Of a DNA stretch of 64,000 nt, positions 45,031 to 54,269 are shown one piece after another. Origin of the DNA: Methanocella paludicola SANAE. GTDB lineage: Archaea > Halobacteriota > Methanocellia > Methanocellales > Methanocellaceae. The stretch is from positions 186,001 to 250,000 of the forward strand of contig NC_013665.1 in the NCBI RefSeq assembly GCF_000011005.1, in the 5' to 3' direction. Within the stretch, counting starts at the first letter, position 1; each line of letters starts with the position of its first letter. The position numbers and the translations under genes are program-made. The notes under the pieces are model-generated. The model made no database searches. It was not told the DNA's origin and worked only from the letters and a program-made list of their open reading frames with translations.

Positions 45031-48000
45031 GCGCCAGCGCATCAAGCCCCGGGTAAAAGACGGGCCCATACTGGCATCGTTCGCCCAGCAGAGGATGTGG
45101 TTCCTCGAGCAGATGGACCCGGACAACGCCATTTATAATCAGCTTAACGCCCTGCTTATCCGTGGCCAGCCAGACATCGGGGTCCTGGGACGGTGCCTCG
45201 ACGAGGTGATGCGCAGGCATGAGGCATTGCGGACCAACCTTATTATCGAAAATGGCCAGGTATTACAGCATATTTCCCCGCCAAAGGCTCTGGACCTGCA
45301 TATAGTCGACCTTTCGGGATTATCACCTGTAGAGGCGATGGCGGAGGCGGAGCGCCTGGCGGTCGTCGAGGCGAAGAGGCCGTTTGACCTGGGTAATGAG
45401 CCGCTGATCCGGGCGCGGCTGTTTAAGCTATCCGATGGGGAACACTTACTTACGTTCGTCACCCACCACGCAATCTTCGACGGCTGGTCGGTCAATATCT
45501 TCATGAGCGAGCTCGCGGTCCTGTACGGGGCCGTCAGGGAGAGCCGCCCGCTCCCGCCGGAGCCCGCGCTCCAGTACGCCGACTATGCGGTTTGGCAGCG
45601 GGAGAGGTATGACCGCGGGGACTTTGATGAGCAGCTTCGATACTGGCAGGATAAGCTCGGCGGAGACCTGCCATTCCTTGAGCTGCCTGCCGACCGTCCT
45701 TGCCCCCCGGCGCAGAGCTTCGACGGGGCGGTCTATACATGCGATATCCCGGGTGACGTCGCCGACGCCCTAAAGGCGCTCGCGAGGAGCGAGAGGGCGA
45801 CCCTGTTCATGGTGCTGCTCGCGGCCTATAACGTCCTACTTTACAGGCACACCGGCCAGAATGACATCGTCGTCGGATGCCCCATCGCTGGCCGCCACTA
45901 CCTGGAAATAGAGGATAACATCGGGCTTTTTGTCAATACCCTGCCCATGCGTAACCGGCTTTCCGGGGACATGCCGTTCATCGAGCTTGCCAGGAGCGTA
46001 CGCAAGACGGCATTAGAGGCTTATAGCAATCAGGACATTCCTTTCGATAAGCTGGTGGAAACGCTGCCCCTGGACAGGCAGCCTTCGCGCCCGCCCGTGT
46101 TCCAGACGCTCTTCCAGATGAGGAACTTTCCGGGCAGGGATATCATGGTCTCGGATATTTTCTTCGAGCGCCACTTCTTCAATTACTCGACGGCAAAAGT
46201 CGATCTCACCTTCGAGGTCACCGAGACGAAGGCCGGGCTGTCCTGCCGGTTAGTATATCCTGTCGCCATCTTCGATGAGCGGACCATCGCCCTGCTGGCG
46301 GACCACTGGCTGGTGCTGCTACGGAGCATCGTACAAGACCCCGGCCAGCCCATCGGCAGGCTAGCCATGCTGACCCCCGGGGAAAGGCGCTTGATCGTTC
46401 ATGAATGGAACGATACAAAGGCCGATTATCCCGTGAAGGCCGTAAGCCGCATCTTCGAGGAACGTGCGAGGGCTTCCCCGGATACTGTGGCGGTCGCACA
46501 CGATAATGAGCGCTTAACGTATGAGGAGCTCAACGCCCGCGCCAACAGGCTGGCCCGGCACATGGACATTAGCCCGGGGGCAACCGTAGTCATATACATG
46601 GAACGCTCGATCGAGATGGTCATCTGCGAGCTGGCCGTGCTCAAGGCGGGCGGCGTCTATGTGCCCGTGGACCCGTCAGACCCCCGGCCCAGGACGGAGC
46701 TCATGCTCAAGGACAGCCATGCCGGCCTCATACTGGTAAAAACGCCGCCCTCCGGGCTTCAATTGCCGGACGAATGCAGGATGATATGCCTTGAGGCGGA
46801 GCGCGAGGCCATCGGACTCCTTCAAGATGGGAACCTGGCGGTAAGCCCGTCCGTAAAAAGCACAGCATACATCATGTACACATCGGGCTCTACCGGGCAG
46901 CCCAAAGGCGTTCGGGTGCCCCACCGGGGCATCTGCAGGCTGGTCATCAATACGAACTACGTACATATGAGCCCCGGCGACACCGTGGCTCATATTTCGA
47001 ACCCCGCATTCGACGCGTCGACGTTTGAGGTGTGGGGCGCATTATTGAACGGGGCCCGGCTGGCGATCTTCGACAGGGATACGGTGCTGACGCCGGACAT
47101 GTTTGCCGCCCACATCGCTGAAGAGCACGTCGATACGCTCTTCGTGACCGCGCAGCTCTTTAACCTTTACTCCCGGGAGGCGCCGGGAGCCTTCAAGAGC
47201 GTCAGGGACCTCCTCGTAGGCGGCGATGTCGTCGAGCCCACTCCCGTGAAACGAGTCCTGGAACATGGCCGGCCCCGGCGGCTGCTCAACGCCTACGGCC
47301 CCACCGAGAACACGACCTTCAGCACCTGGTACCTTATCCGCGAGCCGGTCGAGAACAGCATACCCATCGGAAGGCCGATATCCAATACCACTGCATACGT
47401 GCTGGACGAGTATCTTGAGCCCGTGCCCGTCGGCGTGACCGGGGAAATATACCTGGGCGGCGATGGCGTATCCCAAGGCTACCACGGGCGGCCGGACCTG
47501 AACGCGTCGGCTTTTGTGCCCGACCCGTTCTGCAGCGGCTCAATGCTGTACAGGACCGGGGACCTGGGGCGTTACCTCCCCGATGGCAACATCCGATTCC
47601 TCGGGAGGCGCGACAGCCAGGTAAAGATACGCGGGTTCAGGGTAGAGGCGGGGGAGGTAAATGCCCTTCTAGGGGCACACCCTTCAGTGAAGGCCTCACT
47701 GATCGCTGTTAATGAGGTAAGGGGCGAGAGGCAGCTCGTTGCATATGTTGTGCCCTTGGATGGCCGGGGCATCGAAGAGGGCGATCTAAGGGAACACATG
47801 CGGGCGAAGCTCCCGGAATATATGATACCTGTGGCGTTCATTCCTATCGAAACAATTCCCCTTACCCCTACGGGTAAGGTGGACTACCTGGCGCTGCCAG
47901 TGCCTGGCGACCTGTCTCATGGCAATGGCGGGGAGCTGAGGGACGAGCTCGAATACGAGCTGGCGGAGATATGGGAAGATGTGCTGGGCATCGATAATGC

Positions 48001-49030
48001 AGGCACGGACGACAATTTCTTTGGCCTTGGCGGTCATTCACTTAAAGCCATAACCCTTTGTGCGAGGATCGGCGAGAAGCTTCACGTAAAGCTCCCTGTA
48101 AACACCATATTCCTGGCCCCGACCATCGGCCGTATGGCCCGGGCTATACGGGAATTAAAGACCTTCAACCCCCCTTTATTGATCAAGAATGGTCCCGTAA
48201 GGCCGCCGCTGTTCTGTATTATCGCCATCGGGGGCACGCTCGCCGAGTACGCGCCCATGGCAGCAGAATTTGAGAAAGGCCGGCAGGTATATGCGCTTCA
48301 GATGCCCTGGCATGACGAGGGGCTGGTCCCGGGGAGCATCGAGGAGCTTGCGAGGAGGCTGATCGAGGATGTGAAGGCCGTCCAGCCTCATGGGCCCTAT
48401 AACCTTCTGGGATATTGCGCCGGAGGCGCCGTCGCCTACGAGATGGCCGCCAGGCTCAGGTCCGCCGGTGAGGAGATAGGCTTCCTGGGGCTCATCGACC
48501 TGGTACCGCCGGGTTACCACTACCGTCTCGATAGCCGGTCACTGAAAATTCTGGCCGGCAGATTCCCTATCGTCCTCTCTAATATCGCCCTCGCTCCCCC
48601 CGGCCAGCGGCTGGCCAGAATATGGGGCATACCGGCCATGGCAGGGCAATTCCTTAGTAACCTGGCGCACCGGGAGCCGGGCGACGGCTCCAGGGCTGCT
48701 CGCTCATATCCGGAGTGGCTCATGGCCATGCCAGGGCCATATCATGAAACTACGCTGGCCGCATTTGAGATATATAAAAAATATGTCTTCAGGCCATACG
48801 CGGGGGACGTCGTGTTATTTTTCTCCCGTAAAACGGCGGACAATTTTAAAGACGCCCTCTATGCTGGCCCGGCATTGGGATGGGAAAAATACGTGGACGG
48901 CGCGTTAAAGGTCCACGTAGTACCGGGCGACCACGAGACGATGACCCGGCCGCCATCGGCTAAGGAGCTGGCCCGTGCGGTCGAAGAATACCTGGCCACA
49001 GACAAAAGTCCCGGAGGAGGCGCGACTTGA
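45023..49030 (+). CDS. Nonribosomal peptide synthetase, C-A-PCP-TE
   Basis: A single-module synthetase of 1335 residues. The condensation domain (about 10-430) has ILASFAQQRMWFLEQ and an intact HHxxxDG at 148-154 (HHAIFDG). The adenylation domain (about 440-960) has YTSGSTGQPKG (Thr620 on), NAYGPTEN, YRTGDLGRY and catalytic Lys952. Its ten-residue specificity code by position to PheA reads DAFFLGATFK, close to Ile/Val/Leu codes. The carrier domain has LGGHSLK with Ser1006. The thioesterase (about 1065-1330) has GYCAGG, so Cys1132 replaces the usual Ser, with Asp1159 and His1304 as the likely partners. ATG 45023 follows AGGTGA; GTG 45011 is in frame. Product prediction: acyl-aliphatic amino acid (inference). 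Confidence 0.95.
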   Translation: MDERQRIKPRVKDGPILASFAQQRMWFLEQMDPDNAIYNQLNALLIRGQPDIGVLGRCLDEVMRRHEALRTNLIIENGQVLQHISPPKALDLHIVDLSGLSPVEAMAEAERLAVVEAKRPFDLGNEPLIRARLFKLSDGEHLLTFVTHHAIFDGWSVNIFMSELAVLYGAVRESRPLPPEPALQYADYAVWQRERYDRGDFDEQLRYWQDKLGGDLPFLELPADRPCPPAQSFDGAVYTCDIPGDVADALKALARSERATLFMVLLAAYNVLLYRHTGQNDIVVGCPIAGRHYLEIEDNIGLFVNTLPMRNRLSGDMPFIELARSVRKTALEAYSNQDIPFDKLVETLPLDRQPSRPPVFQTLFQMRNFPGRDIMVSDIFFERHFFNYSTAKVDLTFEVTETKAGLSCRLVYPVAIFDERTIALLADHWLVLLRSIVQDPGQPIGRLAMLTPGERRLIVHEWNDTKADYPVKAVSRIFEERARASPDTVAVAHDNERLTYEELNARANRLARHMDISPGATVVIYMERSIEMVICELAVLKAGGVYVPVDPSDPRPRTELMLKDSHAGLILVKTPPSGLQLPDECRMICLEAEREAIGLLQDGNLAVSPSVKSTAYIMYTSGSTGQPKGVRVPHRGICRLVINTNYVHMSPGDTVAHISNPAFDASTFEVWGALLNGARLAIFDRDTVLTPDMFAAHIAEEHVDTLFVTAQLFNLYSREAPGAFKSVRDLLVGGDVVEPTPVKRVLEHGRPRRLLNAYGPTENTTFSTWYLIREPVENSIPIGRPISNTTAYVLDEYLEPVPVGVTGEIYLGGDGVSQGYHGRPDLNASAFVPDPFCSGSMLYRTGDLGRYLPDGNIRFLGRRDSQVKIRGFRVEAGEVNALLGAHPSVKASLIAVNEVRGERQLVAYVVPLDGRGIEEGDLREHMRAKLPEYMIPVAFIPIETIPLTPTGKVDYLALPVPGDLSHGNGGELRDELEYELAEIWEDVLGIDNAGTDDNFFGLGGHSLKAITLCARIGEKLHVKLPVNTIFLAPTIGRMARAIRELKTFNPPLLIKNGPVRPPLFCIIAIGGTLAEYAPMAAEFEKGRQVYALQMPWHDEGLVPGSIEELARRLIEDVKAVQPHGPYNLLGYCAGGAVAYEMAARLRSAGEEIGFLGLIDLVPPGYHYRLDSRSLKILAGRFPIVLSNIALAPPGQRLARIWGIPAMAGQFLSNLAHREPGDGSRAARSYPEWLMAMPGPYHETTLAAFEIYKKYVFRPYAGDVVLFFSRKTADNFKDALYAGPALGWEKYVDGALKVHVVPGDHETMTRPPSAKELARAVEEYLATDKSPGGGAT

Positions 49031-49671
49031 CGCTGGAAATGCCCGGCCCCGGGGAGGTCCATGTCCGGGTCGTGTCCCTTGAACATTCCACAGGCGAACT
49101 CCCAATGGAATGCCTCGACGAGGGCGAGATGGATACTTTCCGCCGATTCCGCAGAGAGACGGATGCCGGGCGATATTTAGCCGCCCATGAGGCGCTCAGG
49201 CATATCCTGGCATCGTATCTTGGCATCGAGCCGGACGCTATAAGGTATGTCCGGGGGCCCCATGGTAAGCCCTATCTGGAGCCGGCCATCCATGGCGGAC
49301 GCTTGAGGTTTAACCTTTCCCATTCGGGAGGGATTGCGGCGATAGCTGTTACCGATGGCCTCGACGTGGGCGTCGACGTGGAACAGGTCCGCGACATGGA
49401 GTTCGAGGAGCTCGCATCCTGCGCTTTCTCGCGGGATGAGCAGGCTGCACTGGGTAATAATAACATCGATTCTGGAGTATTTTTCAGGCTATGGACCCGG
49501 AAAGAAGCTTATTTGAAGGCAACTGGCCTGGGGCTGAGCGTGCAACCGAACGAGGCTACCATAGGCGAAGGCTGGTCGATCATCGATATCGACCCGGCGC
49601 CCGGCTATGCCGGTGCGGTAGCCGTCGAGGGTCCCATAGCCCGGGTATCCGTCTTTCGGCCACCTGAATAA
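49027..49671 (+). CDS. Sfp-type 4'-phosphopantetheinyl transferase
   Basis: Installs the phosphopantetheine arm on the carrier domains of the two preceding proteins. The 214-residue protein has the pseudo-dimer Sfp features: RFNLSHSGGIAAIAV, GVDVEQVRD (Mg-binding Asp/Glu) and FFRLWTRKEAYLKATG (the WxxKEA motif). Most archaea lack carrier-protein pathways, so the enzyme is there for this cluster. The start is TTG 49027, overlapping the synthetase stop (TTGA), with GGAGGAGG just upstream; ATG 49039 is an alternative. The tight overlap shows the gene belongs to the cluster. Confidence 0.92.
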   Translation: MTLEMPGPGEVHVRVVSLEHSTGELPMECLDEGEMDTFRRFRRETDAGRYLAAHEALRHILASYLGIEPDAIRYVRGPHGKPYLEPAIHGGRLRFNLSHSGGIAAIAVTDGLDVGVDVEQVRDMEFEELASCAFSRDEQAALGNNNIDSGVFFRLWTRKEAYLKATGLGLSVQPNEATIGEGWSIIDIDPAPGYAGAVAVEGPIARVSVFRPPE

Positions 49672-49679
49672 GCTTATTT

Positions 49680-50831
49680 ATGATGTCATCGTTAGGTCAG
49701 GTTGTGGACGCGAGCAGGACCGACATCGTATGCTTTTCTGATATCTTCTGGGATTTCGTCTGGCAGAGGCACCAGAGCCTGCTGACGCGCTTCCCTGAAG
49801 GCTGGAACATACTCTTCGTCGAGCCCACGTCGCTAGTGGTCCTGCTCAAGGAGCCCCGCCGGCTCCTCGCCCGGAAACACGGCAACATTACCGTCATTTC
49901 TTCGCCGGCGCTGCCGTTGACCGATAAGGTCTCGATCCTGCGGCCCGTGAACGATATTTTCATATGGTGCTGGCTCAAGGCGATGTTCCTTAAACATAAT
50001 ATCACGCGCCCGGTGCTGCTGTACTATGCCCCGAGGTTCTCGTCGCTCATCGGGCGGCTCGGGGAAAGGCTGGCCACCTACGACTGCGCGGACGACAGGA
50101 TGGCATTCTCTCGTGAACCTCACTGGATGGGGCCGTACGTGGAAAACTTGTTTAAAAAGTCGGGCATCGTGTTCGTCACCTCGGAGAGCCTCAGGAAAAA
50201 AGCTCTTGGGTACAGGAGCGATAATGTTCATCTCATTGGCAACGGCGTGGATGCCGGCCTGTTCGAAAAAGCCTGGGGTGATGTGCCCGTGCCTGACGAC
50301 ATCAAGTGGCTAAAAAAGCCGATCATAGGGTATTTTGGGGTCATCGACGAGTGGATGGACATCGACCTCATCGTAAGGATGGCCTCGGCATATCCTGAAG
50401 CTTCTATAGTCCTGGTCGGCCCGGCGCTCATTGGCCCGGAGGGGCTGCAAAAATTAAAGAGCCTCCCGAACGTCTATTTACCCGGCCAGAAGCCCCACGA
50501 TGCGCTGCCCGGGTACCTGAAGGCGTTCGATGTCTGTATCATCCCCTTCAGGATTAACGAGCTCACGAAGAGCGTCAATCCAGTCAAGCTATACGAGTAC
50601 CTTGCGGGCGGCAAGAACGTCGTAACTATTACTATGGCCGAGGTGGAGAAGTACGATGGGACCATATACATCGCACGCGACCACGATGATTTCATAAGGA
50701 AGACGGCGGATGCGCTCCGGAATAAGCCGGACGCCGACAGGATGAAAGCTGTGGTTAGCGAGAACACCTGGGATAGTAAGGCAAAGGCCATGGTCGAAAT
50801 AATCCAGAGGTCGATCGATACGCATGGATGA
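49680..50831 (+). CDS. GT-B glycosyltransferase (TuaH-like)
   Basis: A 383-residue glycosyltransferase family 1/4-like protein. It opens with DIVCFSDIFWDFVWQRHQSLL, whose WQRHQ tract is typical of a GT clade with a diverged N-terminal half. The donor half includes GYFGVIDEWMDIDLIVRMA, IVLVGPALIGPEGL, LPGYLKAFDVCIIPF and NPVKLYEYLAGGKNVV. No membrane helix is evident. It begins nine bases after the phosphopantetheinyl transferase stop and overlaps the next glycosyltransferase by eight bases (ATGGATGA), the same junction seen between the ligase and the synthetase. It could decorate the peptide product or belong to the surface-glycan locus. Confidence 0.85.
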   Translation: MMSSLGQVVDASRTDIVCFSDIFWDFVWQRHQSLLTRFPEGWNILFVEPTSLVVLLKEPRRLLARKHGNITVISSPALPLTDKVSILRPVNDIFIWCWLKAMFLKHNITRPVLLYYAPRFSSLIGRLGERLATYDCADDRMAFSREPHWMGPYVENLFKKSGIVFVTSESLRKKALGYRSDNVHLIGNGVDAGLFEKAWGDVPVPDDIKWLKKPIIGYFGVIDEWMDIDLIVRMASAYPEASIVLVGPALIGPEGLQKLKSLPNVYLPGQKPHDALPGYLKAFDVCIIPFRINELTKSVNPVKLYEYLAGGKNVVTITMAEVEKYDGTIYIARDHDDFIRKTADALRNKPDADRMKAVVSENTWDSKAKAMVEIIQRSIDTHG

Positions 50832-52221
50832 GCGGCTGAGTATGGGAGAAGATATGCCACAGGATCAGGATAGTGAGCAGGACATCGAATACCTCAGGGA
50901 CAGGGTACGCGCCCTCGAGCTGCAAATAAAAGATAAGGACCGGCAGATCGAAGACCTGAAGGAGACCGTGAGGCAGAGGGAGAGCTCGGTGGGCTGGAGG
51001 CTGAGCCAGTTTTATGGACGTTTCTTTAGTATGGGCTCACCTCTCACGAAACTGCTTAGCCGTACCTTTAACCGCGTTTCGCCTTCCGGCGAGCCGGCCC
51101 CGAAAAACGTCGAGGCCTATAGAGCAGCGCTCAATGAGATATTGAAGGAGCGCGAGGGAAAGATCAAGGGCATCATTGTATATCCGCCCACCGTGGACTG
51201 GAACATACCCCTGTTTCAGCGTCCTCAGCAACTGGCACTGGAGCTATCAAAGAGCGGGTACCTGTTCTTCTTCTCGACCGGGAAGAACCTGTACGACCGG
51301 GTCGACGGCTTCCGCAAGATCAACGATAACTGCTACGTCACGAATCAATACGATCTTGTCATAAAGGAGCTGCCGAAGTTCATCCTTCTCCTGTCCTCCA
51401 CGAACCTTGGCGTCCTGCTGGAGGACGTGGCCAGAATGAAGGGCAAGGCCACGGTCGTCTACGACTACATCGACGAGATACACCGAGACATATCAAAGGA
51501 AAATGTCGACCACGCATTCAAGCGCCACGAGTACATGAAGAGGCATGCGGACGTCTTCATTGCCACTGCCGATAATCTCTATAATGAAGCTTTAAAGGAC
51601 AGGCCTAAGGATACGTACCTTATTCCCAACGGCGTTGACTACGATCACTTCCACGTCCAGCGGAACCCGGCTAACGTTCCCCTGGACCTGGCCCCAATCC
51701 TGGAAAAGAAGAAGCCTGTTATCGGCTATTATGGCGCGCTGGCCAGCTGGTTCGACTACGAGCTCATCAAGAAGGCGGCTGAAACTCGTACGGACCTCGA
51801 GTTCGTGCTCATCGGATGGGACTATGACGGGAGCCTGTATAAGCAGGGGCTGGATCAGTATAGAAATATCCATTACCTGGGCATCAAGGATTATTCGATC
51901 CTGCCCCAGTATGCCGTGTGGTTCGACGTGGCGACCATACCGTTCGTCCTGAACAAGATCACCGAGTCGACATCGCCCATCAAGGTGTTCGAGTACATGG
52001 CGCTGGGAACGCCCATCGTGACCACGAACCTCCGGGAGTGCCGGAAGTATAGGTCGGTGCTGATCGGTAAGGACCAGGGGGACTTCCTGAGGCAACTTGA
52101 TGAGGCCCTGCGTCTGAGGGATGACACCGGCTATAAGGCTTTGCTCGATAAGGAAGCTAAGGAGAATACGTGGGATAAGAGGGCCGCTGAGATCGTAGAG
52201 CGCATAACGGGAAAACATTAA
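50824..52221 (+). CDS. Glycosyltransferase with N-terminal coiled coil
   Basis: A 465-residue protein. Residues about 18-56 form a charged coiled coil (DIEYLRDRVRALELQIKDK and following), then SSVGWRLSQFYGRF, a WRL motif often found before glycosyltransferase domains. The rest (about 115-465) is a GT-B enzyme: VYPPTVDWNIPLFQRPQQLA at the front, VIGYYGALASWFDYELIKKA, IPFVLNKITESTSPIKVFEY and GTPIVTTNLRECR in the donor half. It parallels the preceding gene, so the two may add successive sugars. ATG 50824 overlaps the previous stop. A similar coiled coil/WRL pair occurs in the large protein at 59323-62166. Confidence 0.85.
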   Translation: MDERLSMGEDMPQDQDSEQDIEYLRDRVRALELQIKDKDRQIEDLKETVRQRESSVGWRLSQFYGRFFSMGSPLTKLLSRTFNRVSPSGEPAPKNVEAYRAALNEILKEREGKIKGIIVYPPTVDWNIPLFQRPQQLALELSKSGYLFFFSTGKNLYDRVDGFRKINDNCYVTNQYDLVIKELPKFILLLSSTNLGVLLEDVARMKGKATVVYDYIDEIHRDISKENVDHAFKRHEYMKRHADVFIATADNLYNEALKDRPKDTYLIPNGVDYDHFHVQRNPANVPLDLAPILEKKKPVIGYYGALASWFDYELIKKAAETRTDLEFVLIGWDYDGSLYKQGLDQYRNIHYLGIKDYSILPQYAVWFDVATIPFVLNKITESTSPIKVFEYMALGTPIVTTNLRECRKYRSVLIGKDQGDFLRQLDEALRLRDDTGYKALLDKEAKENTWDKRAAEIVERITGKH

Positions 52222-52246
52222 CAGGTCATTATAAATAAAGCATCGC

Positions 52247-53097
52247 TCAAATCCTTGCAGTTAGCGGTGGAGAGCAATGCGTTATATGTTCATCGGTCCA
52301 GACTATACCATATTCTTTGTATGATTGGTTGTATTTTTTGATATCTTTAAAGCCGGCTTTTCGGAGTTCATCCCATAACGACGACTCCGAGAACGATCTC
52401 ATTTCGAGCGTGTTGCCCTTCCCTCCGTGAAATGTTAAATTCGTATAAGTCTGACTGACCCCTTCCGCAGTTATATTTTTTAAAATTTTCCCCTGTCTCA
52501 TATTAATTATCTTATACTGATACAAATCCGGAAAATGCTCGACGGTACCGTGGCCTGGCGTAGAAATATACGGGACTGAAAATATCAGCACTCCGCCCCT
52601 TTTTAATAATTTTCCAGTGTTGTAGAAAGCCGTTGATACGGGAGGAACTACGTGCTCGAATACATCCGAGGAAATGATAAAGTCATATTTGCCATTCTGT
52701 ATATCATCTACCGATATGATGTCCAGTTTTGGCTCTTTATGGTAAAATGTGTTCGTATATCCTAATTTTTTTGCCAGGCGCGACGTATACACGTCCCAGT
52801 CGCTCATGCCTATGCCTGTAATGTCCTTTCGGACCGGGAATTCAGAGAGCGGTATGCTCTCGCCAAATAGTTCCATGGATAATAGATGTACGATCGACCC
52901 CATTCGGACCGATGAGCCGCACTTTTTGCAGGTTGGATTTTCTCTGGTCAGGTCCGCTAACTTTGATCTGTAGGCCGCCCCGCATATGTTGCACTGGAAG
53001 GATAGCTGGGTCTCATCGTTCTCCTTGACCAGAACAGGCTGTGTCCGTTTAAATGAGGATGAATATTTATTAAAAAATCAGAGTTAAATATCTTCAT
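52247..53097 (-). CDS. SAM-dependent methyltransferase with zinc-binding N-terminus, frameshifted at a T-run
   Basis: The core has FIISSDVFEHVVPPV, LLKRGGVLIFSVPYIST and HGGKGNTLEMRSFS. The first ATG in its frame is at 52903, but that frame stays open upstream and encodes a clear zinc knuckle domain (QCNICGAAYRSK and TCKKCGSSVRMGS) with no start codon back to a stop near 53080. ATG 53097 (MKIFNSDF) reads naturally into this domain if the six-base run at 53072-53077 (A on the plus strand) had one more base. The repaired protein would be 283 residues. It may be a real mutation, a sequencing error or programmed slippage. It probably methylates a sugar or lipid-linked glycan. It is convergent with the preceding glycosyltransferase. 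Confidence 0.72.
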
Positions 53098-53169
53098 CTT
53101 ATTCGCCACTTTGCTAATAAACGATTAATTATTTCATAAATCTGTTGTACAAATAAATCAACAGGTTAC

Positions 53170-54123
53170 TCAATATTCCCACTCGATATTACTCAAAGGC
53201 AGGGAGCGATTATACGATTTGCGATTTGCTATCCTGGAGAGGTCCCTTCTTCTCGCCTTGAGCGTGCCGATCAAATGGAAACCATTCCAGAAAAGCGCTT
53301 TCATGCGAACGATAAAATCATCGAAACCCTGCCCATGGATTCCATTTATCATCATTTTGTAAGTTTCTTTAGTAAATTCAACAACAAAAACAGGAAGATA
53401 CGACGAATCAAAATTTTTTAAGGCGAACCTGACGCGGTTTCTCATGATATAAGAAAGCTTTGCGCCTGACCCTATAGAGCCGGAAACAACGTGCCAGGCC
53501 TTCGCATCGGGGACGTAGACGAGCCTATATCCTGCCATAATCGCCCTAGCACACCAGTCCGTCTCCTCGAAGTAAAGGAAATAGTCTTCGTCCAGCAGGC
53601 CGACTTCATCCAGGGCTTTTTTCTTTATCAGCATGGCACACCCCGGCAGATAATCGACGTCTGCAGCCGGCCTCTCGTCAAAAAAATTATATGCCAGCGC
53701 TTTACGAGGATCGACCTTGGGCCAGGTGCAAAACACCTTTTTCCTTTCCTGCTCATCCCCCCAATAAAAAATCTTACCGGCAACCGCTGCGATATCATTA
53801 GACGAATTTACGGCCTTCACTAATATTTCCAGCCAGTTCTTATCCGCGACCGCATCCTGATTAAATAGGGCTATGAGCTCGCCCTTCGCCTCTTTTATGC
53901 CCCGGTTAGTTCCGCCGGCGAAGCCGAGGTTGCTGCTGCTCTCGATAACTTTTACCATGGGATAGTTCTTCCTTATAAAATCGGGGGAACCGTCAGTAGA
54001 GGCATTATCGACGAGGATGATCTCCCGGTTAGCGTAGCTCTGGGCGAAAAGAGAATCGAGGCACTCCCTTAGGTACTTGAGGCCGTTCCAGTTGACGATG
54101 ACCACCGATACGAGAGAGCCCAT
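53170..54123 (-). CDS. Family 2 glycosyltransferase (rhamnosyltransferase-like)
   Basis: A 317-residue GT2 enzyme. SVVIVNWNGLKYLRECLDSL and VDNASTDGSPDFI begin the GT-A domain. The NRGIKEAKGELIALFNQDA stretch carries the metal site, where NQD replaces the more common DDD/DXD. The later EETDWCARA motif matches the E(T/D)DW acceptor block of bacterial rhamnosyltransferases in O-antigen loci. A basic C-terminal tail follows. ATG 54123 is the start. It lies upstream of the frameshifted methyltransferase on the same strand and divergent from a DPM-like gene. Confidence 0.88.
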   Translation of the reverse strand: MGSLVSVVIVNWNGLKYLRECLDSLFAQSYANREIILVDNASTDGSPDFIRKNYPMVKVIESSSNLGFAGGTNRGIKEAKGELIALFNQDAVADKNWLEILVKAVNSSNDIAAVAGKIFYWGDEQERKKVFCTWPKVDPRKALAYNFFDERPAADVDYLPGCAMLIKKKALDEVGLLDEDYFLYFEETDWCARAIMAGYRLVYVPDAKAWHVVSGSIGSGAKLSYIMRNRVRFALKNFDSSYLPVFVVEFTKETYKMMINGIHGQGFDDFIVRMKALFWNGFHLIGTLKARRRDLSRIANRKSYNRSLPLSNIEWEY

Positions 54124-54269
54124 CGAGTAACTATCATAAATGTCATACCATATAGCTTATTTGTCTATTGATATGGCCTACACTTTTTCTGTTTGGAGCC
54201 TCGGGGGCATTGAACATAGTATATAAATAGTAAGTTGATAGATGGAATGGTATTGCCTTAGGTGGAAAT

